Shown: positions 1 to 7,757, numbered from the stretch's first letter. The stretch: 32,973 nucleotides of DNA from Paenibacillus aestuarii (GCF_027789125.1 NZ_JAQFVF010000041.1:1-32973), one strand, 5' to 3'. A program made the numbers and translations. The notes: generated by a model not told the origin, from the letters alone.

Positions 1-17
1 CTGCCCGTTAGCCAATC

Positions 18-180
18 ATGCAGCGCGCGAAACAGCGCTGCATCACAGAGGATGAAAATGAAATCAAAAAGCCGTCAATACTGCTACTACGGCTGGGAGA
101 AGAAGGTCGATGAACTATGGTGCGGTAGAGCCCATCCGTTAGTCTGACTCCGACGACCACGGTGCATCACAGAATGTCGC
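18..180 (+). ncRNA. Candidate IS110 bridge RNA region
   Basis: The stretch before the transposase folds locally. It has a perfect 9-bp stem (18-26 with 35-43, 8-nt loop), a 6-bp stem (70-75 with 89-94) closing a 13-nt loop, and a looser third stem-loop in about 118-158 closed by TGGT/ACCA. The 11-base word TGCATCACAGA occurs at 39-49 and again at 163-173, bracketing the two inner loops. Known IS110-group bridge RNAs have a 5' stem-loop followed by a target-binding and a donor-binding loop and are encoded in this position. Which loop is which cannot be decided without the element ends. Confidence 0.35.
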
Positions 181-268
181 TCCCTCTTGGGAAGCACTCA
201 TGGTAGATTAATCCTATTTTGGTTGTTGCACCAGCTCCAATTTTAGTGCCGTAGGAAGGATGCTTTCA

Positions 269-1486
269 ATGGAAATTCTCATTGAACGCGCATGTGGTTT
301 GGATGTTCATAAAGACTCCATTACAGCATGTGTAATGACACCAGAAGGAAAGGAGATTTGTACGTTTTCTACTAAAACAGTCTTTTTGTTGCAATTAATC
401 GACTGGATTAAAAAACATGGATGTACTCATGTTGCTATGGAAAGCACAGGAGTCTTTTGGAAGCCAATTGTTAACCTGCTAGAAGCTGAGGATATCGAGT
501 TTTTAGTCGTAAATGCCCAACATATGAAGGCACTACCAGGACGTAAAACAGATGTCAAAGATGCTGAATGGATCGCCCAACTTCTACGCCATGGACTTCT
601 AAAAGCTAGCTTCGTTCCAAACCGCGATCAACGAGAACTTCGAGAGTTAGTCCGTTATCGCCGAAGCATTATTGAAGAACGGGCCAGACAGCACAATCGA
701 ATACAAAAGGTTCTAGAAGGAGCAAACATTAAACTCGGCTCTGTTGTTTCCGATATTATGGGCGTTTCCTCTAAGGATATGCTTCGCGCTATTGCAGAAG
801 GTGAAGATGATCCTGAGAAATTGGCAAACTTCGCTCAACGAACACTGAAAAAGAAGAAAGCAGAACTTGAGCTAGCTCTTCGAGGTTACGTAAACCCCCA
901 TCAGCGTTTAATGATCAAGACAATTCTAACTCATATTGACTTTCTGTCCGAACAAATTGAAATGTTAGATCAAGAAATTGCAAACAGGGTTAGTTCGTAT
1001 CAAGAAGACGTAGAACGCTTGGACTCCATACCTGGAATTGCCCCTCGGATGGCGGAACAGATTCTAGCTGAACTCGGAACAAACATAGAGAAACAGTTTC
1101 CTAGTGCGGCTCACTTATGTTCTTGGGCTGCATTAGTGCCTGGACATAATGAGAGCGCCGGCAAACGAAAGTCTTCCAAAGGCAAAAAAGGAAACAAATA
1201 TTTAAAATCTGCTTTAACAGAAGCAGCGCATTCGGTAGGTGCATCCAAAAACTATCTTGGTGCAATGTATAGGCGAACTTTAGCACGAAAAGGCAGAAAA
1301 AGAGCTGCTATTGTTGTGGCCCATGCCATGCTAAGAATCGCTTATTATTTATTGACAAGAAAAGAAATGTATGTTGATCTAGGTGAAGATTACTTTGACA
1401 AACAGAAACTCGGAGCAATTGTACGGAATTCAGTTCGAAGGCTTGAGAGCTTAGGTTATAACGTTTCGATTTCGGAAGTCTCCTGA
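269..1486 (+). CDS. IS110-family transposase (DEDD/serine recombinase)
   Basis: The 405-aa protein catalyses RNA-guided excision and insertion of its element in the IS110 family. The N-terminal RuvC-like DEDD domain is visible: D12 in CGLDVHKDS, E58 in VAMESTG, D95 and D98 in KTDVKDAEWIA. A coiled-coil-like charged middle follows (about 190-250). The C-terminal IS116/IS110/IS902 domain has the SIPGIAPRMAEQILAELG helix-hairpin-helix-like segment and the AALVPGHNESAGKR region, which carries the conserved serine. Length is typical and the frame is intact, so the copy could be active. I chose ATG 269 because GGAAGG (254-259) lies 9 nt before it. ATG 260 would sit directly on that Shine-Dalgarno. 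Confidence 0.93.
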   Translation: MEILIERACGLDVHKDSITACVMTPEGKEICTFSTKTVFLLQLIDWIKKHGCTHVAMESTGVFWKPIVNLLEAEDIEFLVVNAQHMKALPGRKTDVKDAEWIAQLLRHGLLKASFVPNRDQRELRELVRYRRSIIEERARQHNRIQKVLEGANIKLGSVVSDIMGVSSKDMLRAIAEGEDDPEKLANFAQRTLKKKKAELELALRGYVNPHQRLMIKTILTHIDFLSEQIEMLDQEIANRVSSYQEDVERLDSIPGIAPRMAEQILAELGTNIEKQFPSAAHLCSWAALVPGHNESAGKRKSSKGKKGNKYLKSALTEAAHSVGASKNYLGAMYRRTLARKGRKRAAIVVAHAMLRIAYYLLTRKEMYVDLGEDYFDKQKLGAIVRNSVRRLESLGYNVSISEVS

Positions 1487-1522
1487 TCCCCCCATTTCAT
1501 AGGCGCCGCTACACTTTAAAAA

Positions 1523-1558
1523 ATGAAAGAGCAGCGTCTTCTTTCATGCTGCCCTTTT
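1523..1558 (+). terminator. Hairpin after the transposase gene
   Basis: ATGAAAG (1523-1529) can pair with CTTTCAT (1541-1547). Alternatively GCAGC (1531-1535) can pair with GCTGC (1548-1552), followed by CCCTTTTTC. Either fold gives a modest intrinsic terminator for the transposase transcript. Confidence 0.4.
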
Positions 1559-1607
1559 TCTGAGAATGCCCAATCTTTAATTTTCATGGTAGTTTAATGC
1601 CACCGTC

Positions 1608-1669
1608 AGTCTAATACTATATTTTCTTAGTCTACAACTTAATTTTCTAGTCTAAAACTTTATTTTCTT
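1608..1669. repeat. Three short AT-rich tandem repeats (about 20 bp)
   Basis: Three head-to-tail units begin with AGTCTA at 1608, 1629 and 1649. Each continues as a variation of AACTT-ATTTTCT, with unit lengths of 21, 20 and 21 bp. They lie between the IS110 transposase and the next gene, and no reading frame crosses them. The rest of the 1487-1800 gap holds one hairpin before and one terminator after these repeats. They might mark the right end or the insertion site of the element. Confidence 0.6.
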
Positions 1670-1751
1670 TGGACAACCAATAATGTGCTTTCATGCGCAC
1701 ATTGGCTACTCATCTTTTTATCGCTAATGAACTAAAACTTTAAGCTGTGGT

Positions 1752-1793
1752 AAAACGAAAGAGCTCCTGCCTCTAGCGGAACTCTTTCGTTTT
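1752..1793 (-). terminator. Bidirectional intrinsic terminator after the SnoaL-like gene
   Basis: AAAACGAAAGAG (1752-1763) pairs perfectly with CTCTTTCGTTTT (1782-1793). The stem continues inward with CTCC/GGAA pairs. It starts 8 bases past the stop codon of the minus-strand gene. A-rich and T-rich flanks allow function in both directions, so it separates that gene from the IS110 side. Confidence 0.8.
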
Positions 1794-1800
1794 ATTGAAA

Positions 1801-2223
1801 TTATAAGTCCTTATTGCCGTCTATATACTTAAGATTGAAGCGAAACTTATCGATGCTCCAGCCGGCATCCGATTTCATCAAGTGAATGTTATAAGACCCC
1901 ACAAATGTCCTCACATTTTGGCCTGTAGGGTTCGGATAATAATGACTGGCAGTCCCATAGCAAAATACGTCCGCTTCGTTCCCCAAGATGTCCACTAAAT
2001 AGTTGCCGACCTGATGATGAATCGCTTGAAGTTTCCTCAAGCCTTCCTCCCAGCCCGCTGCTATTTGTTTGCCGCATAGAACCGACGGCTCTCCAGCTCC
2101 CATGGAACTCATATCGAGCAAAACCTCTGGCGCCAAGCAACGCCGGACCCCTTCCCAGTTCCGCTCATCCGTGAAAACAAACAATTCATTAACGGTTCTG
2201 ATAATCTCTTCCTGCTGCGTCAT
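1801..2223 (-). CDS. SnoaL/NTF2-like family protein
   Basis: This 140-aa protein has the single-domain NTF2/SnoaL cone fold by sequence pattern. A helical N-terminus (about 1-30, EEIIRTVNELFVFTDERNWEG) precedes the LAPEVLLDMSSMGAG strand, a GKQIAAGWEEGL helix, and C-terminal beta strands with HHQVGNY, VFCYGTASHYY and WSIDKFRFNLKYI. Members serve as small-molecule isomerases, hydrolases or binding domains, and no substrate can be named here. A good Shine-Dalgarno (GAAGGAG) lies 10 nt before the ATG. No signal peptide is seen, so it is probably cytoplasmic. A decayed membrane-protein tail lies just upstream on the same strand, so the gene may once have been the last gene of an operon. Confidence 0.8.
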   Translation of the reverse strand: MTQQEEIIRTVNELFVFTDERNWEGVRRCLAPEVLLDMSSMGAGEPSVLCGKQIAAGWEEGLRKLQAIHHQVGNYLVDILGNEADVFCYGTASHYYPNPTGQNVRTFVGSYNIHLMKSDAGWSIDKFRFNLKYIDGNKDL

Positions 2224-2251
2224 CCGCCAATCACTCCTTCATATTTCATTT

Positions 2252-2413
2252 TTATATTGAAGGGTTCCTCTTCTCTTTCCTAATCCAAAGCCGAGCAGGC
2301 AAGAAATGCAGGAAAATGAGAAAAGCAAAACCGACAACACTTACCCAAGCATTCAACAAAGCCAACAAGTTATAAGTAGATATATAAAGGGTCCCCGGAT
2401 AAAATGCTTTTTC
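2252..2413 (-). pseudogene. Possible C-terminal remnant of a membrane protein
   Basis: On the minus strand an open frame without a plausible start reads FYPGTLYISTYNLL..., followed by a hydrophobic segment (VSVVGFAFLIFLHFLP) and a basic tail ARLWIRKEKR, then a stop 29 nt before the SnoaL-like start. The pattern of one transmembrane helix plus a positively charged end looks like the last helix of a lost integral membrane protein. I do not recognise the family. The rest of the 2224-2547 gap holds nothing else I can support. The opposite-strand frame at 2306-2542 has no protein-like composition. Confidence 0.35.
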
Positions 2414-2547
2414 TTATTGAATAAATCGTCCATGTCGCAGTCTTCATGTAACAAAGGATTGAATTTTGCTTCTAAAAGCAAAGCTAGGTGCACTATGCAA
2501 CAATCATCGCTCCATGCACCTAACATCGCCATTCATTCTTGAATGAT

Positions 2548-5151
2548 TTACTCTATAATTTTCCTTGCTACCAACGCAAGATCATCAATATCGATTTTGC
2601 CATCGCCAGTTACGTCTGCTTGCTTGACTTGCTCCCAATCCGGGCTGGAAGTTGTTTTGCCATAATCCGCTGCAATAATGGCAAGATCGCCGATGCTTAC
2701 TTTATTGTCATGGTTGACGTCGCCTGGGATTCCCGGAGGTGGTGTTGTTATACTCACGTTGACCGTAGAAGCCTGCGCCTTCGTTTCCGCTCCCAGCGCA
2801 TCGCCCAACGTTACGTCGGTTACAGCAATCGTTCCCGTCGCCAGCTGTGGCAAAGTCTTGGCTTTGAACTTCAGTTCCAAGATTCCTGCATCACCTGTCA
2901 CAGCTGTGCCTACGCTTGCAATAATAAACCGAAGTTTGCCCAGCGTATTCTTTGTCTCTACGAGTTGAACTCCGTCTTTCACGACACGAGCCGAGACGAA
3001 TTCAAATACATTCGAATCGTAGTCCATCTTTATATCTTGCGCGTATACGCTTTGTGTGACGCTGCTCAATCCCAGCTGTACAGTGAATTCCCCGCCTGTC
3101 TGAACGGTGCCGGGTGCGGTTAGCGTCGTTACAGCCTTCTGCGTGCTGTCTCCTTTTTGTACTGTAATATGACTTACCGCAGTAAAATTGCCGCTAGCTG
3201 TCGTGACTGTAATGTCGGCCATTCCCGCTTTCAATGCGGTTACTACCGTTTTGCCGTCCCTAACCTCTACTTTAGCAACGGTATTGTCACTGCTCGCCCA
3301 AGTGACATTCTTATTCGTTGCGTTCTCGGGAAGCACAGTTGCAACCAGCTCAACCGTTTGCCCTTCTTTCAGCAAAACTTGCGGTTTATCCAGCTGCACG
3401 CCGGTTGCCGGCACCGTGGCTCGAAAGACATTAATTTCTGCTGCAGATGCCCAACCATTATACCCGGCAGTTGCTTCCAGTTTAATAAAGGACGCTTTCG
3501 TCACCGGGAACTCCGCTGTTTTCTCCGTGGCGTCTTTAGCCCATGTTCCACTTGTGACTTTGGTGTACTGAATGCCATCCGTACTCGCATAGACATTGTA
3601 GGCTGTGATCATACCATTGCTTCCACTCTGCCTAGGGAGAACCTTGATTTTATTCACGTCGTACGTGCCGCCAAGATTCAATGTGATCGATTGCGGCAGC
3701 GGATTAGACTTATCCCATTTTGTATGCCAAAAGGTATCCTGTTCTCCATCGAGTACGTTCGATGCTCCGTTACTTTCATTTATCAATTCCTCACTTGTTG
3801 CCGATGCCGTCATCTGCGTCTGGGGAATTTGGGTCGGATCAACGACTGGACTTGGTGGTGTCCAAGACGGATCATTCGTTCCGCTAATTTTCAACATTAC
3901 ACTGCCATGCGCTGGCACGGAGGCAGAATAGCTGCCTGTATACATCCCCATCTCATTCTTCTGCCACAAATCTCGCACACTAAACTGGTTCAATAAACCA
4001 ATTTGATCAGACGTCACCGTCATGGTAGTTGGCGCATCCGTACGGTTCAAGAGGACAACGGCGCGACTGCCGCTGGTCCGGCTTATAAGCGGCTTGGCAT
4101 AGACTTGTAAACCAGGCGTGGATTCTTTCACTTTGGTCCCTTGAATTCCAGCAGCATCCTGATCCACGGCAATGACTTCCGCGTTCGTAACGATATCGGC
4201 AAATTGTCCGCTAAACGTCGTCGGATTGTCCATTGTATTTACATCAAGCCCAAGCATAAGCGGAGCCGATAATATCGCCCACATACTGAAGTTAGAAATG
4301 GCCTCGTCGCGGTTCAGGCTTAGCTGACCCGGTTTATCCGCGATTACGCCTACTTCCAGACTGTCCGGATCGTTCCAGCCCCCTGGTCCGGCGATGTCAG
4401 CATGCCCAGCCGCTCTATCGATTTCATAGAGAACACCATTCCAGAATGAGCCTTGGTTATCGATATCGAAGCCGACTCTCCACATTTGGCCTATTCCCGG
4501 CGCCCACCTCCACGGCTGCTGCTTACCCCATTCACAGATGTTAAGCACCATCGGACGCTTCGGATTTGCATTTTGAATAGCTTGACTGAATTCCGCGTAT
4601 TGTTTCTTGAAGTCAAGACCCATCGCATCGCCGCCACATGCATCTAACTTAATGAAATCAAATCCCCATTCGGCAAACTGATCCACATCTTTTTGATAGT
4701 AGCCGTAGCTGCCGAAATACGAACACCCGGTTTGGCCAATGTCGGTGTAAATTCCAATCTTCATTCCTTTGCTGTGCACATAATCTGTTAGCGATTTCAT
4801 TCCATTTGGAAACTTGTTTTTATTGTAAAGGATGTTCCCGTCTTTATCTCGGCCATTCGAGCTGCCGCCCGCTCCTTCCGTATCCCACCAACCATCATCA
4901 ATATTAATATATTTGTACCCTAAATCGACCAAGCCGTTGCTGACCATACTGTCTACCGTTTTTCGAATCAATGCGTCACTCACATTTCTTCGCACCGCAT
5001 TCCACGTGCTGTATCCCATTGGAGGCGTTAAAGCTAAGCCTTCTTCCGAAGCGTGCGCTTTTGGGATGCCAACCTGACTGATGAAAGAGGTCATGATGAC
5101 TGCCGATGCGGTTATCATTAACAAGAGTTTCTTGCATGCATTGTTGAGCAT
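2548..5151 (-). CDS. Secreted multidomain GH27 alpha-galactosidase with F5/8C, Big2, cohesin-like and dockerin modules
   Basis: The 867-aa protein hydrolyses terminal alpha-galactosides outside the cell. A Sec signal peptide (1-34, cleavage after AHA) precedes a GH27 catalytic barrel from LTPPMGYSTWN (41-51). D170 in FIKLDACGG is the expected nucleophile and D229 in WRVGFDID the acid/base. C143 and C172 fit the family disulfide. A C-terminal beta-sandwich (to about 425) is followed by an F5/8-type C (CBM32-like) domain (about 445-577), a Big2 Ig-like domain (about 580-665), a cohesin-like domain (about 670-800) and a type I dockerin with two calcium loops (810-867; GDVNHDNKVS and ADVTGDGKID). 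GAGGTG lies 9 nt before the ATG. Having both cohesin-like and dockerin modules in one enzyme is odd and could allow self-association or scaffold-free assembly. No neighbouring transporter for galactosides is present. Confidence 0.92.
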   Translation of the reverse strand: MLNNACKKLLLMITASAVIMTSFISQVGIPKAHASEEGLALTPPMGYSTWNAVRRNVSDALIRKTVDSMVSNGLVDLGYKYINIDDGWWDTEGAGGSSNGRDKDGNILYNKNKFPNGMKSLTDYVHSKGMKIGIYTDIGQTGCSYFGSYGYYQKDVDQFAEWGFDFIKLDACGGDAMGLDFKKQYAEFSQAIQNANPKRPMVLNICEWGKQQPWRWAPGIGQMWRVGFDIDNQGSFWNGVLYEIDRAAGHADIAGPGGWNDPDSLEVGVIADKPGQLSLNRDEAISNFSMWAILSAPLMLGLDVNTMDNPTTFSGQFADIVTNAEVIAVDQDAAGIQGTKVKESTPGLQVYAKPLISRTSGSRAVVLLNRTDAPTTMTVTSDQIGLLNQFSVRDLWQKNEMGMYTGSYSASVPAHGSVMLKISGTNDPSWTPPSPVVDPTQIPQTQMTASATSEELINESNGASNVLDGEQDTFWHTKWDKSNPLPQSITLNLGGTYDVNKIKVLPRQSGSNGMITAYNVYASTDGIQYTKVTSGTWAKDATEKTAEFPVTKASFIKLEATAGYNGWASAAEINVFRATVPATGVQLDKPQVLLKEGQTVELVATVLPENATNKNVTWASSDNTVAKVEVRDGKTVVTALKAGMADITVTTASGNFTAVSHITVQKGDSTQKAVTTLTAPGTVQTGGEFTVQLGLSSVTQSVYAQDIKMDYDSNVFEFVSARVVKDGVQLVETKNTLGKLRFIIASVGTAVTGDAGILELKFKAKTLPQLATGTIAVTDVTLGDALGAETKAQASTVNVSITTPPPGIPGDVNHDNKVSIGDLAIIAADYGKTTSSPDWEQVKQADVTGDGKIDIDDLALVARKIIE

Positions 5152-5640
5152 TTAGCACAGCACCTCTGTTCTTTTATTCAAGCTTACAGCAGTAACATAC
5201 CCATGCCAGCTTGTAATTTAGAAATGTCCCCTCTGAAATTGGAAGACATCCCCTTGCTATCCTCATGCCGGTTTCAGAGAATTACAGTTGCTGCTGCCCG
5301 TATTACGGACTTCGAGCTTGTATTTATACGCATTGTCGATCAGGCCAAACGGCGATCTTGAGGTCTGGATTCTGCTTCCGCAGCCGACTGAAAGTAAGAT
5401 CGTTGATAAAATCATGCGCCATGCCATTGCTCAATTGGAATCTCTCATTTACTATGACCTCCTTTAAGTTTGTATACCTTTATCGTATTGGTTTATCCAG
5501 TGTAAGAATATTGAATTTAGTACTGTAAATCTTTGTTAAAGTACTGACTTTGGGGCGGATGTCAGGAATTTTTCTGTGAAAGGCAAAAGGAAAGGCCATC
5601 CCTCCGCCTTTTCCATGGCAGTGGACAGCCCTACGTTTCA
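5152..5640. other. Intergenic stretch with a broken minus-strand start
   Basis: Between the alpha-galactosidase and PhyH genes no intact gene is visible. On the minus strand a very good Shine-Dalgarno (AAAGGAGG, near 5460-5467) precedes ATG 5446-5448, but the frame closes after five codons (MRDSN, stop). The frame shifted by one reads on for about 40 codons (ERFQLSNGMAHDF..., to a stop at 5324-5326), as if an insertion or deletion had broken a small gene. I do not recognise the product. No convincing promoter for the alpha-galactosidase gene was found. Confidence 0.4.
5585..5620 (-). terminator. Hairpin downstream of the PhyH gene
   Basis: On the minus strand AAAGGC pairs with GCCTTT around an 8-9 nt loop. 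It is followed by a pyrimidine-rich tail (CCTTTTGCCTTT). It lies about 200 bases after the PhyH stop and just after the degraded dockerin-tail copy. It could end transcripts from either. Confidence 0.45.
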
Positions 5641-5682
5641 ATGATTTACTCCATCACTTTCTTGCCACAACGCAACTCTATC
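5636..5682 (-). repeat. Degraded copy of the alpha-galactosidase 3' end (dockerin tail)
   Basis: This segment matches 2539-2583, the last codons and stop of the alpha-galactosidase dockerin, at most positions by eye. Shared words are AATGATTTACTC, TTTC and AACGCAA. With two single-base losses repaired it would read VALVARKVME-stop, against LALVARKIIE-stop in the intact gene. No dockerin sequence continues upstream. It looks like the trace of a second dockerin gene or of a recombination event. The rest of 5683-5818 holds a short open minus frame without a start, of unknown meaning. Confidence 0.45.
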
Positions 5683-5818
5683 GCTAAAAAAAGCTTTTCC
5701 TTATCCTTCAAAATCTTAAGTTCCTTCAAATTTAGAAACTCAGCAACATTTCTTGTGTCCCTGAATTTTGGTTATTTTGAAAATCATTTAGAAGCTCCAC
5801 ACTCTCACTGTCTATTGC

Positions 5819-6643
5819 CTATTTGGAATAAAGTAATGGGAAAAACTCATTATCGAACTTCTGTCCAAATTGCGGACGTGGCCCAAGCAATCGAACATTA
5901 TCATGCCGTGCTCTGCCCTCTTTGTAAAATGTATCTCCAGGCATTAGATGAGCAACAACCGATAACCGAGGCTGATCTGTGAAATTCGTTGACGATCCAT
6001 GGAATGTTAATGCATGGTGGAAGCTCGCTTGTCCAGCTTTTAGTATACAAGGCTCCTCTATCCAGTCACGCGTTGCAAAACGCTGCTTCAGCTTCGCCAT
6101 GTCCTGTTCGAAGAATGTATCACTGCCCTCGACTGAGCCCCACTTATGTGAACCCAAGATCGTCATCATGCCGCCATTATTCAGATCTGTGTCTTGCAAA
6201 GCAATCCAAACAGTCACCATATTGGTTGTGCTGCTTGATCGCCAATAGCCGTAATCTTGATGCCAACCTACATTTCCAGCTGTTGTTTCTTGCCCTGAAG
6301 TACCCGGCTTGTAGATCACTTGATCATGCCATAGACGAATCTCGTCCTCGTTCAGCAGCTTCGCTGCCATTTCTCCTAAATTCGGATCAGTGACGACACT
6401 CCGAACTTCATCGTTAATCCACCAACCGTTATCGAATTTACGAAGTGCATGTGGATTCTCCGAAAGTTTGAAGTCATGCAGTGGCATCCCAGCTCCATCA
6501 TAATCTTTCTTCCAGATCCGCTCATGCGCTCTGCGAAGTTGCTCGATCGTCTCGTCATCCAGTAATTTCGGGCTGATCCAATAACCGTCTTGATCAAATC
6601 TCTCTTTATCAGCTGCCGTGATGTTATAAGAAATAACTCCCAT
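5819..6643 (-). CDS. PhyH (phytanoyl-CoA dioxygenase) family Fe(II)/2-oxoglutarate oxygenase
   Basis: This 274-aa, probably cytoplasmic protein belongs to the PhyH branch of the non-haem iron 2-oxoglutarate oxygenases. These hydroxylate small organic substrates while decarboxylating 2-oxoglutarate. The facial triad is visible: H128 and D130 in GWHQDYG and H215 in FHHALTFHGSS. R226 in QPRLSVV sits where it would bind 2-oxoglutarate. GSHKWG (164-169) is the usual lid motif. GTG 6652 would add three residues, but GAGG sits 8 nt before ATG 6643, which I take as the start. The gene is divergent from an AraC-type regulator. In Paenibacillus such pairs usually mean local regulation of the dioxygenase. 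The substrate is unknown. Confidence 0.9.
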   Translation of the reverse strand: MGVISYNITAADKERFDQDGYWISPKLLDDETIEQLRRAHERIWKKDYDGAGMPLHDFKLSENPHALRKFDNGWWINDEVRSVVTDPNLGEMAAKLLNEDEIRLWHDQVIYKPGTSGQETTAGNVGWHQDYGYWRSSSTTNMVTVWIALQDTDLNNGGMMTILGSHKWGSVEGSDTFFEQDMAKLKQRFATRDWIEEPCILKAGQASFHHALTFHGSSTNFTDQPRLSVVAHLMPGDTFYKEGRARHDNVRLLGPRPQFGQKFDNEFFPLLYSK

Positions 6644-6781
6644 GATGGACACCTCATTTTTCTAAGTCAAAGTGGCTTACTACTTTTATTGTAGACCACA
6701 AGATGAGCATTGACTTTCCAAAACCTATCAAATAGGATTAGAAACATATGAAATTATTAGAAACGCGAAGGACCTTGACCT

Positions 6782-7583
6782 ATGGTGAAAATAAAAACGG
6801 AAACAGCACGTTGGGTGTATGAGTTTCTAGAGTCAGATCAGCTATCCCATTTACCTGAGTTAATAATGCTGGGCTTTGATCACTTTCAAGAAGCCGCTCC
6901 TCTCAACATTCACCAGCATAAACGTTCGTATGAGTATGTATTCGTGGACAGCGGAAAAGTCACATGGGAGGTAGACGGTCAATTATTTACTACCCACACC
7001 GGACAGATCTTCCACACCCGACCTGGAGAATGGCATCGTGCGCGTCTTAATTTCATTGAGCCCTGCAAAAGAGCGTGTGGAGATTCATAACCAACTACAG
7101 CAGCTACCGAGGATCATATCTGTGGATAGCCGTGTTCGTGAACCTTTCACCAAGCTAAGAGACATCATTGAACATTACGAGCCACTCGCCTCCTGCCGAG
7201 TTCGTCACTATGTACTCGAAATTATTTTGCAAATGTTGAGCCCTTCCTCTAATCGTCAAATCTCGTATGATCTCCAAAAGGCCATGATTACATTGACCGA
7301 AACCATTCAAGCAACGCCAGAAAAGAGATGGACTAATAAAGACCTGGCTGATCAGGTCGGTGTAAGTGAATCCCATTTCTATCGACTGTTCCATCTTATG
7401 CATGGACAGTCACCTGCAAATTATATGGATCGGGTACGAATTGAACTTGCCTGTCAGATACTTATTCAGAAAGAGATTAGTGTCACAACAGTAGCAATGG
7501 ATCTAGGTTATAAGACTAGTCAGCATTTTGCCACTGTATTCAAAAAGTATATGGGTCTGTCACCTTCGCAGTGGCGAAGGTAA
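6782..7583 (+). pseudogene. AraC-family transcriptional regulator, broken by a one-base frameshift
   Basis: Two overlapping frames together make one AraC regulator of about 266 aa. The first (6782-7090) has the N-terminal cupin sensing domain with the NIHQHKRSYEYVFVDSG and HTHTGQ-like pattern, ending HRARLNFIEPCK. The second continues ERVEIHNQLQQLPRI... through the C-terminal double helix-turn-helix (WTNKDLADQVGVSESHFYRL and TTVAMDLGYKTSQHFATVF). One extra base in the AAAA run at 7067-7070 moves the frame and brings a TAA at 7088-7090. GAAGGA lies 9-10 nt before the ATG. It is divergent from the PhyH gene, which it probably controlled. The cause may be true decay or a sequencing error. The DNA-binding half keeps protein-like sequence, so the break is recent. 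Confidence 0.85.
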
Positions 7584-7633
7584 TTTCAGTTTATCAGTTA
7601 CTCGAAATACTAATCCAACCTATACTTTCACCG

Positions 7634-7719
7634 CGATTATGCGCATATGTTTGTGTCGCATAACGATTATGCCCCTATGTTTGTGTCGCATAACGATTAT
7701 GCCCCTATGTTTGTGTCGT
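7634..7719. repeat. 30-bp tandem repeats (2.9 copies)
   Basis: Units begin CGATTATGC at 7634, 7664 and 7694 with an exact 30-bp period. The core is ATGTTTGTGTCGCATAA. Copy 1 has GCGCAT where copies 2 and 3 have GCCCCT. The third copy is cut after 26 bases and runs straight into a hairpin made from its own reverse complement. The period is a multiple of three, but no Shine-Dalgarno or conserved start precedes it. Confidence 0.9.
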
Positions 7720-7744
7720 TGGCTCGCGACACAAACATAGGGGC
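7701..7744 (+). terminator. 18-bp hairpin ending the 30-bp repeat block
   Basis: GCCCCTATGTTTGTGTCG (7701-7718) pairs perfectly with 7727-7744 around an 8-nt loop. It is followed by TTTGAATT. The stem is formed from the last tandem unit and an inverted copy. It lies about 115 bases past the AraC stop and could terminate that transcript, though the T tract is weak. Confidence 0.55.
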
Positions 7745-7757
7745 TTTGAATTAAAAA

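Larger units (their letters stand above)
1..1500 (+). mobile_element. IS110-family insertion sequence (ends not resolved)
   Basis: A DEDD-type IS110 transposase gene is preceded by about 260 bases without a gene that contain several hairpins. The downstream flank carries no long structured region directly after the stop. A long 5' non-coding part and short 3' part is the layout of the IS110 group rather than the IS1111 group. IS110-group elements lack obvious terminal inverted repeats and make no clear target duplication, so I cannot place either end. The left end may lie before base 1. The right end is guessed to be shortly after the transposase stop. Confidence 0.6.

Noticed and set aside
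2539..3996. Long plus-strand reading frames opposite the alpha-galactosidase gene
   Set aside because: They are antisense to well-supported domains, are rich in Cys, Arg and His, have no ribosome binding sites and resemble no family.
5648..5770. Short minus-strand frame ending LFLAIELRCGKKVME
   Set aside because: It has no start codon or ribosome binding site, and its end is better explained as a frameshifted copy of the dockerin tail.
7634..7719. CRISPR-like or coding 30-bp repeats
   Set aside because: The units abut without spacers. The reading frame through them has no start signal and ends in a terminator-like hairpin.
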